A DNA stretch of 64,000 nt, from contig NZ_CP055156.1 of NCBI RefSeq assembly GCF_014217805.1, positions 5,772,585 to 5,836,584 on the forward strand, given 5' to 3'. The position numbers and the translations under genes were made by a program. The notes under the pieces were generated by a model. The model searched no databases and was not told the origin of the DNA. It saw nothing but the letters and a program-made list of their open reading frames with translations. Shown piece after piece: positions 1-8,653 of this stretch. Each line of letters starts with the position of its first letter. Position 1 is the first letter of the stretch. The DNA comes from Adhaeribacter swui. Its GTDB lineage: Bacteria > Bacteroidota > Bacteroidia > Cytophagales > Hymenobacteraceae.

Positions 1-643
1 ATTTTGTATTTTAGGAATTTAGCTTTGCGGGAGATTTCATAAAAAATCCGGCAATAAACTTCTTCAACAAGTATTAACTTTAAAACAAGTACATCTACTA
101 TGGCGCGGATTTACTTCCGTGCCTTACTGGTTAATGCACAACAGTTAAAATTCTCGTTCGCACAGTTAGCTGTGTTGCTTTGATTTCTAAGAAGCTGTTT
201 AGCATTTTGAAATCTACTAATTAAAAGAACCAATTAGAAGCTTTTAGGAGCAGTATTTTGTGGAGCTATCCCGTTTTGGTGATGGAGACACCCCCTAAGG
301 CGAAGGTTGCCTCTTTTTTATAAATACGAAACAGGTTCTAAGTAAAGTTGTTTGATTGCTGAGGTTGTGTTCTTTTTATCTTGCCCCAAAGTAACAGGGC
401 CCCACCCCAGAATCAACGAAAAGCAAGGCGCTTAAAACTCGCGGAACAACAGAACAGGTTAGCGTCAACACATGCACCTGGCTCAGGCTATCAGTTGCAT
501 AGTTGGTTGATAATTATTTTCTACAGCAGGAACGAGTGCTTGTTGCATAGTAGGCCGGGGTTTATTTTCCTACAGTAAATTTTAAATTTCCTTTCGTTTT
601 AGTGCTTATATTATGCTCCAATTAAGTTCAAAATAAGATACTT
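1..643. other. Intergenic region at window start, no convincing gene
   Basis: No open frame here looks like a real protein. A 65-codon frame around 381-578 has low-complexity basic composition and no family resemblance, so I leave it out. The stretch holds several short hairpins, including a GTG...GACAC-core stem-loop at 278-292. Around 375-560 the text (TTGCCCCAAAGTAAC and onward) resembles a decayed dispersed intergenic element of the kind common in Bacteroidota; that last point is from memory and weak. Confidence 0.5.
278..292 (+). repeat. Stem-loop of the GTG-GACAC hairpin family
   Basis: GGTG and CACC pair around an ATGGAGA loop. The shape matches the better copies near 36138-36155, 43436-43457, 54667-54692 and 55040-55063. 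This copy is degenerate and its membership is tentative. Confidence 0.35.
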
Positions 644-1120
644 ATGAAACCAACCAGCTTAACTTTATTAATAAGTGGATTATTCCTTTCAATTTTAGGC
701 AATGGTTGTGTTCGTCAGAAAACTGCTGCTTCCGGAAATACGGGTAGTGCGCCGGTTACTGCGGTAGCCGTTAACAGCCCACCCGAAGAACACGCCCAAT
801 TGAGCGGCACCTGGGAGTACACCATGACCAACGACCAACAAGAACCGGTTAGCGGACTATTAACCATTCAGCGGGGAGGGGCGGCGGGTTATACCGGATC
901 GATTACGTTAAACGGGTTTCGGTCTGAGAACGAAATGGCCATTAAGAAAGCCCAACTCAACGGCGCTAATTTTATCTACGAAGGCGAAGTTATCACCCCG
1001 GAAGGCAACATTCCTTTCACCTTAATCGGCACCATTCACGGCCGCAACATGACCGGCCAAAATACCGTGGTTTACCGCAGCCAACCCGTTTTATGGCAAG
1101 TAAAAGCTACCCGTAAATAG
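644..1120 (+). CDS. Small exported lipoprotein, lipocalin-like beta domain
   Basis: A 158-residue protein with a hydrophobic signal segment (residues 5-18) ending in LGNGC, so Cys22 is the likely lipidated residue; the lipobox is imperfect because -3 is Gly. The mature part starts with a Gly/Ser/Ala/Thr linker and then a domain beginning LSGTWEYT, with alternating G-x-I and T-G-x strands and a C-terminal WQV-R. This pattern recalls small beta-barrel domains attached to metabolic enzymes in other bacteria, but I do not recognise a named family. The gene stands alone and converges on corA. A period-7 repeat begins right after the stop codon. Function unknown; probably envelope-associated. Confidence 0.75.
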   Translation: MKPTSLTLLISGLFLSILGNGCVRQKTAASGNTGSAPVTAVAVNSPPEEHAQLSGTWEYTMTNDQQEPVSGLLTIQRGGAAGYTGSITLNGFRSENEMAIKKAQLNGANFIYEGEVITPEGNIPFTLIGTIHGRNMTGQNTVVYRSQPVLWQVKATRK

Positions 1121-1267
1121 GTGGATTTTAGATTTTAGATTTTAGATGTTAGATATTGGATGTTAGACTAAAATAAAAGATATATATATTTTGACGGATC
1201 TCAATGAACTATATTATTGAAGTTAGTAAGCATCTTTTTTATAATCTAAGATCCAACATCCAAATTA
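1118..1267. repeat. Inverted arms of degenerate heptamer repeats (locus A)
   Basis: After the TAG stop at 1118-1120, six 7-base units (GATTTTA, GATGTTA, GATATTG types) run from 1124 to 1165. At the other end, 1240-1267, units TATAATC, TAAGATC, CAACATC and CAAATTA are the same heptamer family in reverse orientation. The last unit contains the stop codon of the convergent corA gene. The two arms could fold into a long imperfect hairpin spanning the whole gap. Confidence 0.8.
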
Positions 1268-2218
1268 AAGCCACTTTTTGCGTTTAAAATACCATAAGAA
1301 GGTTAGCGATGAAATAACCATTAAGGCCAGCGCAAAGGGGTAACCAGCTTGCCAGGCTAGTTCGGGCATAAATTTAAAATTCATACCGTAAATGCTCGCG
1401 ATAAGAGTGGGCGGCATAAACACCACAGTAACTACCGTAAAAATTTTAATTACCTGGTTTTGCTCAATATTCACCAAACCCAGAAACGTATTCTGCAAGT
1501 ATTCCAGTCGTTCGAAGCTAAACTGGGTGTGTTGCAGCAGTGAGTTAATATCTTTAATTACAATGCGTAAACGTTCTTTTTCCGGCTCCTCCACCTGAAA
1601 ACTCTTCAGCATCGACGAAACCAGGCGTTGCTTATCCACGATACTTTCCCGGATTAAAATGGTATTTTCCTGTAACTCGGTAATGCGCAACAGGTTTTCT
1701 TCCTGAATAGATTTTTCCTTAACTAACTTTCTACTAACGGTATTGGTGGTGCGGGTCAGGTATTCGATAAAGTCGGCGTCGTGGTCAATTTGGGTTTCCA
1801 GGATCAGTAGCCAGATTTGAATGGCTTTGGTAGTGGTGCCTTTTTTAAAAGTTTTTATTTTTCTTACGGTTTCGGCAAAAGATTTTAAATCGGCCCGGCG
1901 CAAGGTAAACAGTAAATCATCTTTTAAAATAAAGGAAACTTGCCGGGTAGTATACGACGCTCCTTCGTACACCACAAAAGCGCTATTGGCCTCAAAACCA
2001 CTGCTATCTTCAAAGTAACGCGAACTACTTTCAATTTCGGCGGCTTCCTGGGCGGTAAAAAACTCAATACCAAAATGTTTTTCTACCTGTTTCATTTCTT
2101 CCGCCGAAGGCGATTGCAAGTCCACCCAAACAATTTCTTTCTCGCCATCGGGCAAAAAATTTGTTGGATTTTTCTCCCAATGCAATTCGTTGTCCTGAAT
2201 GTAAAAGCTTCTGATCAT
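1265..2218 (-). CDS. corA: CorA-family magnesium/cobalt channel
   Basis: CorA proteins are homopentameric inner-membrane channels for Mg2+ (also Co2+, Ni2+). The protein has the expected long acidic and helical cytoplasmic N-terminal domain and two C-terminal transmembrane helices. The diagnostic YGMNF motif lies at the end of the first helix, followed by a short periplasmic loop and a second helix ending in a basic RKKWL tail. I place the start at the ATG at 2218 (317 residues). An in-frame TTG at 2245 would add nine residues with no support. Monocistronic; divergent from the amino-acid permease and convergent with the lipoprotein gene. Typical family length; nothing missing. Confidence 0.93.
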   Translation of the reverse strand: MIRSFYIQDNELHWEKNPTNFLPDGEKEIVWVDLQSPSAEEMKQVEKHFGIEFFTAQEAAEIESSSRYFEDSSGFEANSAFVVYEGASYTTRQVSFILKDDLLFTLRRADLKSFAETVRKIKTFKKGTTTKAIQIWLLILETQIDHDADFIEYLTRTTNTVSRKLVKEKSIQEENLLRITELQENTILIRESIVDKQRLVSSMLKSFQVEEPEKERLRIVIKDINSLLQHTQFSFERLEYLQNTFLGLVNIEQNQVIKIFTVVTVVFMPPTLIASIYGMNFKFMPELAWQAGYPFALALMVISSLTFLWYFKRKKWL

Positions 2219-2740
2219 AACCCGCGTGTGCTCGTAAAAAGGCAATTTTAAAGGCAGATTGTCCGTTTATTGCCTCTCGTAAAATTTACATTAAAATTCT
2301 GGTGGGCCGAAAGTCTTATGGCCCCGGTAACCGCCAGAAATCTGCCGCAAACTTATTTAATTTTAAGCTAACATTGCCATGTAACCGCTAAAATTACCCG
2401 GATTTAACTACAAATAAAGTAAAATTACTATTTACCGCTGCACAAATAGAATGAATTGGCACGGTACTGATAAATGTAAATAAGCGCTCAGTACCGGATA
2501 TAAGTTTTTAGCTATTTTAAATTACGCAACAACAGTTTTTTTAAAAATTCCGGATTTATGAATTTACCTGTTTTCTGATGGTGCGTAAGGCGGCTATTTT
2601 GTGCGTGTTTAACTATTCCTGCAGGTTAATTTTTTAAATTTTTTCTATTCTAGGGGCCGCCTTTGGTTTGGCTTATTTCCTTCCCGAAAAATTACTGTAT
2701 CTTTCCTTTACAATTTAGCCCTGTTTGGGGGCACGTACTT
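2219..2740. other. Divergent intergenic region between corA and permease
   Basis: This stretch of more than 500 bases must hold promoters for both flanking genes. I can point only to a 9-bp stem hairpin (CGGTACTGA at 2462-2470 with TCAGTACCG at 2488-2496). The open frame that extends the permease upstream to 2663 lacks membrane-protein character and is treated as non-coding. Confidence 0.5.
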
Positions 2741-4201
2741 ATGGCAGAAAATTCAACGGGTTTTAAACGAGAAATTAAATTATTCGACGCAGTAATGATT
2801 GTAACCGGCGGCATGATTGGCTCCGGTATTTTTATTGTAAGCGCTGATATTGCCCGCCTGGTAGGGTCGGCGGGTTGGCTGCTGGCCGTGTGGCTGTTGG
2901 CTGGTTTTATTACCATTATTGCGGCCCTGAGTTACGGAGAGCTTTCGGCGATGTTCCCGAACGTGGGCGGGCAGTACGTGTATTTGCGCGAAGCTTACAA
3001 CAAAATGGTGGCTTTTCTGTACGGCTGGACACTTTTTCTGGTCATTCAGACCGGCGTTATTGCGGCCGTAGCGATGGCTTTTGCCCGATTTACCGGCGTG
3101 TTTTTGCCCTGGTTTTCCGAAGCGAATGTGTTGTTCACCGTAGGCGGCTTTCCGTTTACCACGGTGCAATTATTAGCCGTGGGCGTTTTGCTGTTATTAA
3201 ATTTTATAAACGCCAGCGGCGTAAAAAGCGGTAAATGGATTGCCAATATCTTCAGTAGTACTAAAATTCTGGCTTTGCTGGCTTTAATCGTGTTGGGCAT
3301 TGCTTTTGGGATGGATGCCAACGTGGTACAAACCAATTTTGCCAATTTGTGGCAAGCCAACCAGGTAACAGCTGCCGCCCCCAATCCTTTGCCGCTGGGC
3401 GGTTCGGGTTTATTAATTGCCATAGGTTTAGCCATGATTGGTTCTATGTTTTCGAGCGATTGCTGGAACGTTATTGGTTTTTCGGGCGACGAAATTGTGA
3501 ACCCCAAGCGCACCATTGTGCTGAGCATGGTTATCGGAACTATTATTGTAACGGTGCTTTACGTGTTAGTAAACGTGGTTTATCTATTGGTGCTGCCCCT
3601 GCAAGGTTCGCCCGAAGGTACCAGCGTATTAAGCCGCGGCATTCAGTTTGCTGCCGACGACCGGGTGGGTACTGCCGTAGCCGAAGCCGTTGGTGGCCCG
3701 AAAGCTACTTTGTTTATTGCTTTTTTAATTATGGTATCCACTTTTGGCTGTATTAATACGGTAATGCTCTCCGGGGCGCGCGTGTATTACACCATTGCCC
3801 GTGACGGTTTGTTTTTTCCGCAGTTGGCCCGTTTAAATAAAAACGGCGTACCGGCAGTAGCCTTGTATTGCCAAACGGCCTGGGCGTGTTTGCTCTGCGT
3901 TTCGGGTAAGTACGGCGATATGTTAAACTACGTGATGTTTGCGGTACTGCTGTTTTATATTATTACCATAATTGGCATTTTTGTTTTGCGCCGCACCCAA
4001 CCTGAGCGGCCACGGCCATACCGGGCATTGGGTTACCCCATTCTGCCGGCGCTCTACGTAATTCTTACTTCGGGTATTTGTTTGGTTTTACTGCTTTTTC
4101 AACCGGCTTACGCGGGTGCGGGCCTTATTCTGGTAGCGCTGGGAATTCCGGTGTATTATGTTTTCCGGAAACAGTTTAAAGAAGTACCGGTTGCCAACTA
4201 A
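2741..4201 (+). CDS. APC-superfamily amino acid permease
   Basis: An integral inner-membrane protein with about twelve hydrophobic helices. The first helix carries the APC signature GGMIGSGIF, the conserved Gly-rich unwound segment that holds the substrate amino group. Proline- and arginine-rich short loops (RRTQPERPRPYRALGYP) near the C-terminus are typical of the LAT/amino-acid antiporter branch. I start at the ATG at 2741, giving 486 residues with a short cytoplasmic MAENSTGFKREIKLFD lead. An earlier in-frame start at 2663 would put a non-family sequence in front. A perfect inverted-repeat terminator follows. The substrate cannot be read from sequence. Confidence 0.9.
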   Translation: MAENSTGFKREIKLFDAVMIVTGGMIGSGIFIVSADIARLVGSAGWLLAVWLLAGFITIIAALSYGELSAMFPNVGGQYVYLREAYNKMVAFLYGWTLFLVIQTGVIAAVAMAFARFTGVFLPWFSEANVLFTVGGFPFTTVQLLAVGVLLLLNFINASGVKSGKWIANIFSSTKILALLALIVLGIAFGMDANVVQTNFANLWQANQVTAAAPNPLPLGGSGLLIAIGLAMIGSMFSSDCWNVIGFSGDEIVNPKRTIVLSMVIGTIIVTVLYVLVNVVYLLVLPLQGSPEGTSVLSRGIQFAADDRVGTAVAEAVGGPKATLFIAFLIMVSTFGCINTVMLSGARVYYTIARDGLFFPQLARLNKNGVPAVALYCQTAWACLLCVSGKYGDMLNYVMFAVLLFYIITIIGIFVLRRTQPERPRPYRALGYPILPALYVILTSGICLVLLLFQPAYAGAGLILVALGIPVYYVFRKQFKEVPVAN

Positions 4202-4220
4202 ATTACATTTAAAGTTCAAT

Positions 4221-4266
4221 AAAACAGAAGAGCCCGCTACAAGTAAGTAACGGGCTCTTCTGTTTT
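4221..4266. terminator. Perfect-stem bidirectional terminator
   Basis: AAAACAGAAGAGCCCG at 4221-4236 is exactly complementary to CGGGCTCTTCTGTTTT at 4251-4266, around a 14-base loop. A-run and T-run on opposite sides allow termination in either direction. It lies just after the permease stop and just before the small minus-strand gene's end. Confidence 0.9.
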
Positions 4267-4362
4267 ATAAAAATTTTAAAAAATTTACTTTTAAGGAATT
4301 ATACAACCAAACTCCGTTTAGGTAAACCAGGGAAATAAATAAGTGCCGATTAATCTGCTTAA

Positions 4363-4563
4363 TTAATTTAAAGAGCTAACGGGCGTTAACTTATTGTCGG
4401 CAGCTACTATTTCGGAAAAATATAAAAATTTATTAGCCGGTTGATAATCCTCATTCCAACCCGATCCGGAAGCAGGGACTGCATTAATTTCCTGCACAAA
4501 TAACCAATTTTTTTTAACTGATTTAACCAGGTTTTTCGCGTCGGTAGCTGAAAGATCAATCAT
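4363..4563 (-). CDS. Small hypothetical protein (66 aa)
   Basis: A short minus-strand frame with a plausible protein composition: MIDLSATDAKNLV start, mixed helix-forming N-terminal half, then VPASGSGWNEDYQPANK. It has no signal peptide, membrane segment or recognised motif. It is flanked by a bidirectional terminator downstream and an A/T-rich upstream region, so it would be its own transcript. Not recognised; could be a genus-level small protein or a chance frame. Confidence 0.5.
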   Translation of the reverse strand: MIDLSATDAKNLVKSVKKNWLFVQEINAVPASGSGWNEDYQPANKFLYFSEIVAADNKLTPVSSLN

Positions 4564-4805
4564 AAGTTATATAAGTTTTTAGTAGAATTTCTATACTGGT
4601 TTATACTTTATTTTTAGATCTTGGTTGTGCAAATATATAACTTATTCCGAATAAATTTATAATATATTCAACCTTTGAGCATTAAACTGAAAATATTTTT
4701 AATTAATTCCCTCAACCCAAAAATAATTTAAAATATTTTGGCCAAATACATCAAAATTTAAAAATCAGAATTTACCCACCTTCTGCTTTCCACAAAATAA
4801 TTAAT

Positions 4806-4813
4806 TATTTTTG
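4806..4813 (+). promoter_or_regulatory. Bacteroidota-type -7 element
   Basis: TATTTTTG fits the TAnnTTTG -7 consensus of the Bacteroidota primary sigma factor and lies 27 bases before the ATG at 4840. No clear TTTG -33 box is visible, so confidence is moderate. Confidence 0.45.
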
Positions 4814-4839
4814 CGTCAAATTCACGAAAGCCACTGGGG

Positions 4840-5316
4840 ATGATTCTATTTTTTAAATTTTTATTAGTTCTGTTTTTTATTTCTGGTTTTACGGCTTCGG
4901 CCCAAACCATAACGCAACTCGAAAAGAAAAATGGTTTCCGGGATGCCCGGCTGGGAGCTTCCATTAAAACTTTCCGGAACCTGGTGTTAACCGAAAAAGA
5001 AGGCAACACCAAATACTACCGCCGCAAAACCGATGTAATGACCATGAAAGGCGTAAAATTCGCAGATATTACCTACGCTTTTTACAAAGACCGCTTAAGC
5101 CATGTGTTTATCACCTTGAATGGCGTAGAAAACAGCCGCAAATTTGTGGCCTTACTCGAAAGTTTATACGGCGAAGGCGAGCGCCTTTACCCTTGGGTAG
5201 AATCGTTTGATAATGTGCTGGAATGGAACGGCGAAAACATTACGCTTACTTACGGCGAAATTGCGAACACCAAAGAAGGCATTGTTCATTATTACAGCAA
5301 TACCACTAATTTTTAA
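4840..5316 (+). CDS. Exported hypothetical protein
   Basis: 158 residues with a clear Sec signal peptide: hydrophobic residues 2-18, cleavage likely after TASAQ near residue 22. The mature protein begins TITQLEKKNGFRDARLGASI and continues as a mixed alpha/beta domain with many Tyr and Lys residues; no cysteines or catalytic motif stand out. The phrase about a fixed 'LGASI-tFknL' segment recurs in small Bacteroidota periplasmic proteins, but I cannot name the family. Monocistronic by spacing. Distinct from, and shorter than, the exported protein at 27419-27982, which has a loosely similar style. Confidence 0.7.
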   Translation: MILFFKFLLVLFFISGFTASAQTITQLEKKNGFRDARLGASIKTFRNLVLTEKEGNTKYYRRKTDVMTMKGVKFADITYAFYKDRLSHVFITLNGVENSRKFVALLESLYGEGERLYPWVESFDNVLEWNGENITLTYGEIANTKEGIVHYYSNTTNF

Positions 5317-5523
5317 ATTACCGGTAATGCCAACACCAAGCGCCACATTATTTTAAAACATTCGTCTTGGCAAAGGTAAAATTTATTTAAATTGCCAACT
5401 TTCTAAAAAGTAGCTGCCGTCTTATGTTCTAACCCATAAGAATGTAAATCAGACTATTTTTTAAATTTTAAGCAATTTATATAAAGCAAATAGCTCGTAA
5501 TTTTAATTTCCAGCGCAAATTAT

Positions 5524-6270
5524 ATGTCTTCAGAAGAAAAAACGGGAAAAGACGAAGTTTTTAAAGACGAAATCAACAAAGTTTCGGATTTTAAATTTAG
5601 CGCCAAAGTGGCCGGCGTATTCGACGATATGGTAAACCGGTCGGTACCTTTTTACGGCGAAATGCAACGCATGACCGCCGAACTAGCCGCCGATTTTGTG
5701 CAACCGGGTACCAACGTGTACGACCTGGGCTGCTCTACGGGCACCACCATGTTGGGCATGAACACCCTGATACCACCCGACATTAAATTTATTGGCGTTG
5801 ACGATGCCGTAGAAATGTTGGAAAAATGCGATTCTAAATTAAAAGAAGCCGGTTTCGAAAGACCTTACGATTTGCAGGTAGCCGATTTAAACGTAAACGT
5901 CGATATTCAGAATGCCTCGGTGGTAGTGCTTTGCTTAACCCTGCAATTTGTGCGGCCTATTTTCCGCGAGAAATTAGTAAAAACTATTCTGAATGGCTTA
6001 GTGCCCGGTGGCGCTTTAATTCTGGTGGAGAAAATTCTGGCCGAAGACAGCGTATTTAATCGGGAGTTTATTAAATACTATTACAACCACAAACGGCGCA
6101 ACCAATACAGCGAGTTAGAAATATCGCAAAAACGCGAAGCATTGGAAAATGTGTTGATTCCTTATAAATTATCCGAAAACATTCACATGCTGCGCGATGC
6201 GGGCTTTGCGCACTGCGAGGTATTTTTTAAATGGTATAATTTTTCGGGCCTGATTGCGGTAAAAAAATAA
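5524..6270 (+). CDS. cmoA: Carboxy-SAM synthase CmoA
   Basis: CmoA converts S-adenosylmethionine and prephenate to carboxy-SAM, the donor used by CmoB to make 5-carboxymethoxyuridine at tRNA wobble position 34. The 248-residue length matches the E. coli enzyme (247). Recognisable blocks are the N-terminal DEVFKDE, the FDDMVNRSVPFY segment, and the SAM-binding motif VYDLGCSTGTTM near residue 65, followed by VLCLTLQFV. No cmoB lies next to it in this window. The start is the ATG at 5524 after an A/T-rich leader; the gene is apparently monocistronic and ends right before a heptamer-repeat region. Confidence 0.92.
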   Translation: MSSEEKTGKDEVFKDEINKVSDFKFSAKVAGVFDDMVNRSVPFYGEMQRMTAELAADFVQPGTNVYDLGCSTGTTMLGMNTLIPPDIKFIGVDDAVEMLEKCDSKLKEAGFERPYDLQVADLNVNVDIQNASVVVLCLTLQFVRPIFREKLVKTILNGLVPGGALILVEKILAEDSVFNREFIKYYYNHKRRNQYSELEISQKREALENVLIPYKLSENIHMLRDAGFAHCEVFFKWYNFSGLIAVKK

Positions 6271-6273
6271 ACT

Positions 6274-6471
6274 GGTTAGATAGTAAGGTGGTAAGTTTTA
6301 GGTTATAAGTGGTAAGTATATTAATGCGTGTATGCAGCTAATCTCTTTCTATACTTAACGAACTTGCATTTTGCAGCATAGCCGAAGACTTAAATTACTA
6401 TTGCAAATATTAGCCGTTTTTACCAACCTAAAACGTAATACTTAAAACATACAACCTCCTACATCCTTCTA
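6274..6471. repeat. Inverted arms of degenerate heptamer repeats (locus B)
   Basis: Directly after the cmoA stop, 6274-6319 reads as period-7 units such as GGTTAGA, TAGTAAG, GTGGTAA and GTTTTAG. From about 6418 to 6471, just before the next start codon, the reverse complement again has period 7 with TTTTAAG, TATTACG, TTTTAGG and TTGGTAA. The arms therefore occupy both ends of the gap, including the ribosome-binding region of the methyltransferase gene. Confidence 0.78.
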
Positions 6472-7194
6472 ATGGTAACCATAGGTAATTTCTTTTTTAA
6501 ATACCGCAATTTATTATTTATCTTTTTGTATCTGGCCTTGTTTATTCCCTCGCCGGATATTTTTACACCCCAAATGTTCGGGGATAATTATTACTGGTGG
6601 CCGATTATTCTGGGATTAACTATAACCATTGCGGGCCAGGTCATCCGGGGCGCTACTATTGGTTTAGCATATATTATCCGGGGCGGGAAAGACAAAAAAG
6701 TATACGCCGAAGAATTGGTTACGCAAGGTATTTTTAATCATTGCCGCAACCCGTTGTACGTGGGTAATATTCTCATGCTCTTGGGAGTAGGTATTTTATC
6801 AAACTCGCTTATTTACGTGGGTATCCTGATTCCGCTGTTTTTATTTATTTACCAGGCTATTGTGCTGGCCGAAGAAAATTTTTTACGGAACAAATTCGGT
6901 ACGCAATTCGATGCTTATTGTAGCCGGGTAAACCGCTGGATTCCGAATCTAAAAGGAATAAGTAAAACTTTTGAAGGCATGTACTTTAACGCTAACCGCT
7001 GGATTTTAAAAGAATACAATACCCAATTTGTGTGGCTGGTAGGTATTACATTAATCTTACTTTTTAATTACCCGCAGCTTACCAATTTTAACGAAGAAAC
7101 CCGCAATAGTATATTGTACATTATTCTGCCGGTATTATTAGTGGTTTACCTTTTTGTTAAATATTTAAAAAAAACCGGTAAAATGGTAGCCTAG
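6472..7194 (+). CDS. Isoprenylcysteine carboxyl methyltransferase-like membrane protein
   Basis: 240 residues with four to six hydrophobic helices. The middle holds the ICMT/phospholipid-methyltransferase signature: a short LVTQGIFNHCRNPLYVGN segment (RNPLY box) followed by LAEENFLRNKFGTQFDAYCSRVNRWIPN, the EExxL...Y motif that binds SAM. Bacterial members methylate membrane-associated small molecules or lipids; the substrate is unknown. The C-terminal ~60 residues add two further helices. The start codon sits immediately after heptamer repeats, so no standard ribosome-binding site is evident. A strong terminator follows. Confidence 0.82.
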   Translation: MVTIGNFFFKYRNLLFIFLYLALFIPSPDIFTPQMFGDNYYWWPIILGLTITIAGQVIRGATIGLAYIIRGGKDKKVYAEELVTQGIFNHCRNPLYVGNILMLLGVGILSNSLIYVGILIPLFLFIYQAIVLAEENFLRNKFGTQFDAYCSRVNRWIPNLKGISKTFEGMYFNANRWILKEYNTQFVWLVGITLILLFNYPQLTNFNEETRNSILYIILPVLLVVYLFVKYLKKTGKMVA

Positions 7195-7269
7195 TCTCAC
7201 CGTGTTTACGCTATAATCTTTTTTTTTAAAATTTAGCTGCTAGCCTACTTTCCCAGGCAACAGCCCGGT

Positions 7270-7314
7270 AAAAGCCGAAACAAAATGCCAAAGGCAGAAA
7301 TTGTTTCGGCTTTT
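7270..7314 (+). terminator. Rho-independent terminator after the methyltransferase gene
   Basis: AAAAGCCGAAACAA at 7270-7283 pairs with TTGTTTCGGCTTTT at 7301-7314 around a 17-base loop and is followed by more T residues. Confidence 0.88.
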
Positions 7315-7522
7315 TTGTGTATTACCGGTAATGCTTTTGTGCGTGCTTCATGGTTACTTTATGCCTGGCTCTGCTATTTCCCCAACAACCTTTCAGTTAG
7401 CTCTCATCTTAATTTTTAAATAAGCCTGATTTTGCTTTTAAGTAAAGGAGCAAAATTAATTTTATCTAATTGCTGTCGGAGTTTCAGTGTAATATTATTT
7501 TAAAACAACCACTTATTCTTAC

Positions 7523-7556
7523 AAAAGTCTAGCATCTAATATCTTGATACTTGTGT
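7523..7556 (-). repeat. Solo arm of degenerate heptamer repeats
   Basis: Read on the minus strand this is AGTATCA, AGATATT, AGATGCT, AGACTTT: strict period 7 and the same words as the arms at locus C (35274-35372). No partner arm is visible on the left, so it may be a half-deleted element. Confidence 0.65.
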
Positions 7557-7745
7557 CGCTTTACTTACCTTTCAAGAATTGTATAGCAGTATACTAATTT
7601 TTAAATTCCGTATTTTCCCCTATTGTATTTCCGTAGATAACCCACCTTCCCCAATTTTATATCAGCGTATACCCACCTATTTAATTTTATTTTCTTCGGT
7701 AATCGTAGCGGGAATTTAAAACAACACCGGGTGATTTTATAACGA

Positions 7746-8609
7746 ATGAAAAGATTTGGGCAGTTTATTGGTATCGTACTTATTTTGGTTGTTGTGGCCA
7801 GTTTAGGAATCTATGCCTTTACGCCTCAAGAGAAACTACTGCGTTACGTTGCCCCCCAAATAAAAGTGGTTCGCATCAGCAACCTGCAAATAAAAAAAGA
7901 GCAAGCCACCATGCAGTTGCATTTACAAGCTACTTCGCCTTGGTTGCCGGTTTATATCAGTAAGCTGCAATATTATTTTAAAATTTTCGACCAAAGTGTG
8001 GCCCGAGGTAGTCAGTCTTTTACCAACGCGCAGAACGGCAAAGTGCAACCTATCAACTTATCTATCCGGGCTAACTATCCTCAGATATTACCATTGCTCC
8101 AGCGCCAATTAGCCGATAGTACCCCGGTAAATGCCAGCTTTAATTTAACCTGCCGCGTACCCTTAGCCGGTATCCAAACTATTGCAACCCAGGCAACACT
8201 GCCTATTGAAATTCCGATAATAATAGTGCCCGAAATAACTAGCCTGGCCACCGAAGAAATAGGTTTTCAGCACATGCAGGTAGTACTTACCCTACAAGTA
8301 AGTAACCCTAATAAATATGACTATTACCTGCGCAACTTGTCCGTGAGCGCCCAGTTTCCGGGGTATAAAGCGGTGGCAGATAACATACCGGCTAATTACC
8401 TAATCAAAACCAATCAGGTAACCCCGATCAAAATTACATCGGCTAAAGCCATTGAAAAATTAGATAAAAATAACCTATTCCGGGCCAATAATACCTTAGC
8501 GTATCAGCTAAATACCACCCTGATTCTGGAACCCGTAGGTGTACCCATTGATAAAATAAATTTTCAAGCAACGCGATCTGGTTCGGTTACGGTACCGCCC
8601 GGAATTTAA
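7746..8609 (+). CDS. LEA type 2 (WHy)-like exported protein
   Basis: 287 residues with one N-terminal hydrophobic helix (residues 8-26) that serves as signal or anchor. Two beta-rich segments follow; each resembles the LEA14/WHy fold. The clearest marks are LQVSNPNKYDYYLRNLSVSA (the N-P-N...L motif) near residue 180 and a similar LQATSPWLPVYISKLQY near residue 58. LEA2 domains are associated with desiccation or stress tolerance and lipid binding. It sits 44 bases upstream of the manganese catalase and is probably co-transcribed, which fits a stress-defence role. Exact function unknown. Confidence 0.7.
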   Translation: MKRFGQFIGIVLILVVVASLGIYAFTPQEKLLRYVAPQIKVVRISNLQIKKEQATMQLHLQATSPWLPVYISKLQYYFKIFDQSVARGSQSFTNAQNGKVQPINLSIRANYPQILPLLQRQLADSTPVNASFNLTCRVPLAGIQTIATQATLPIEIPIIIVPEITSLATEEIGFQHMQVVLTLQVSNPNKYDYYLRNLSVSAQFPGYKAVADNIPANYLIKTNQVTPIKITSAKAIEKLDKNNLFRANNTLAYQLNTTLILEPVGVPIDKINFQATRSGSVTVPPGI

Positions 8610-8653
8610 AAATTTTACCTGAATAATTTTCTCACTACTAAACCCAGTTAACT

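Larger units (their letters stand above)
7195..7745. other. Intergenic region with terminator and a solo repeat arm
   Basis: Contains the terminator at 7270-7314 and a single period-7 repeat arm at 7523-7556. The rest is A/T-rich with no protein-like frame. A promoter for the LEA2-type gene must lie in its right part but is not obvious. Confidence 0.5.

Noticed and set aside
381-578. 65-codon plus-strand frame
   Set aside because: Low-complexity basic start, no family pattern, in a hairpin-rich non-coding stretch; more likely a decayed intergenic repeat.
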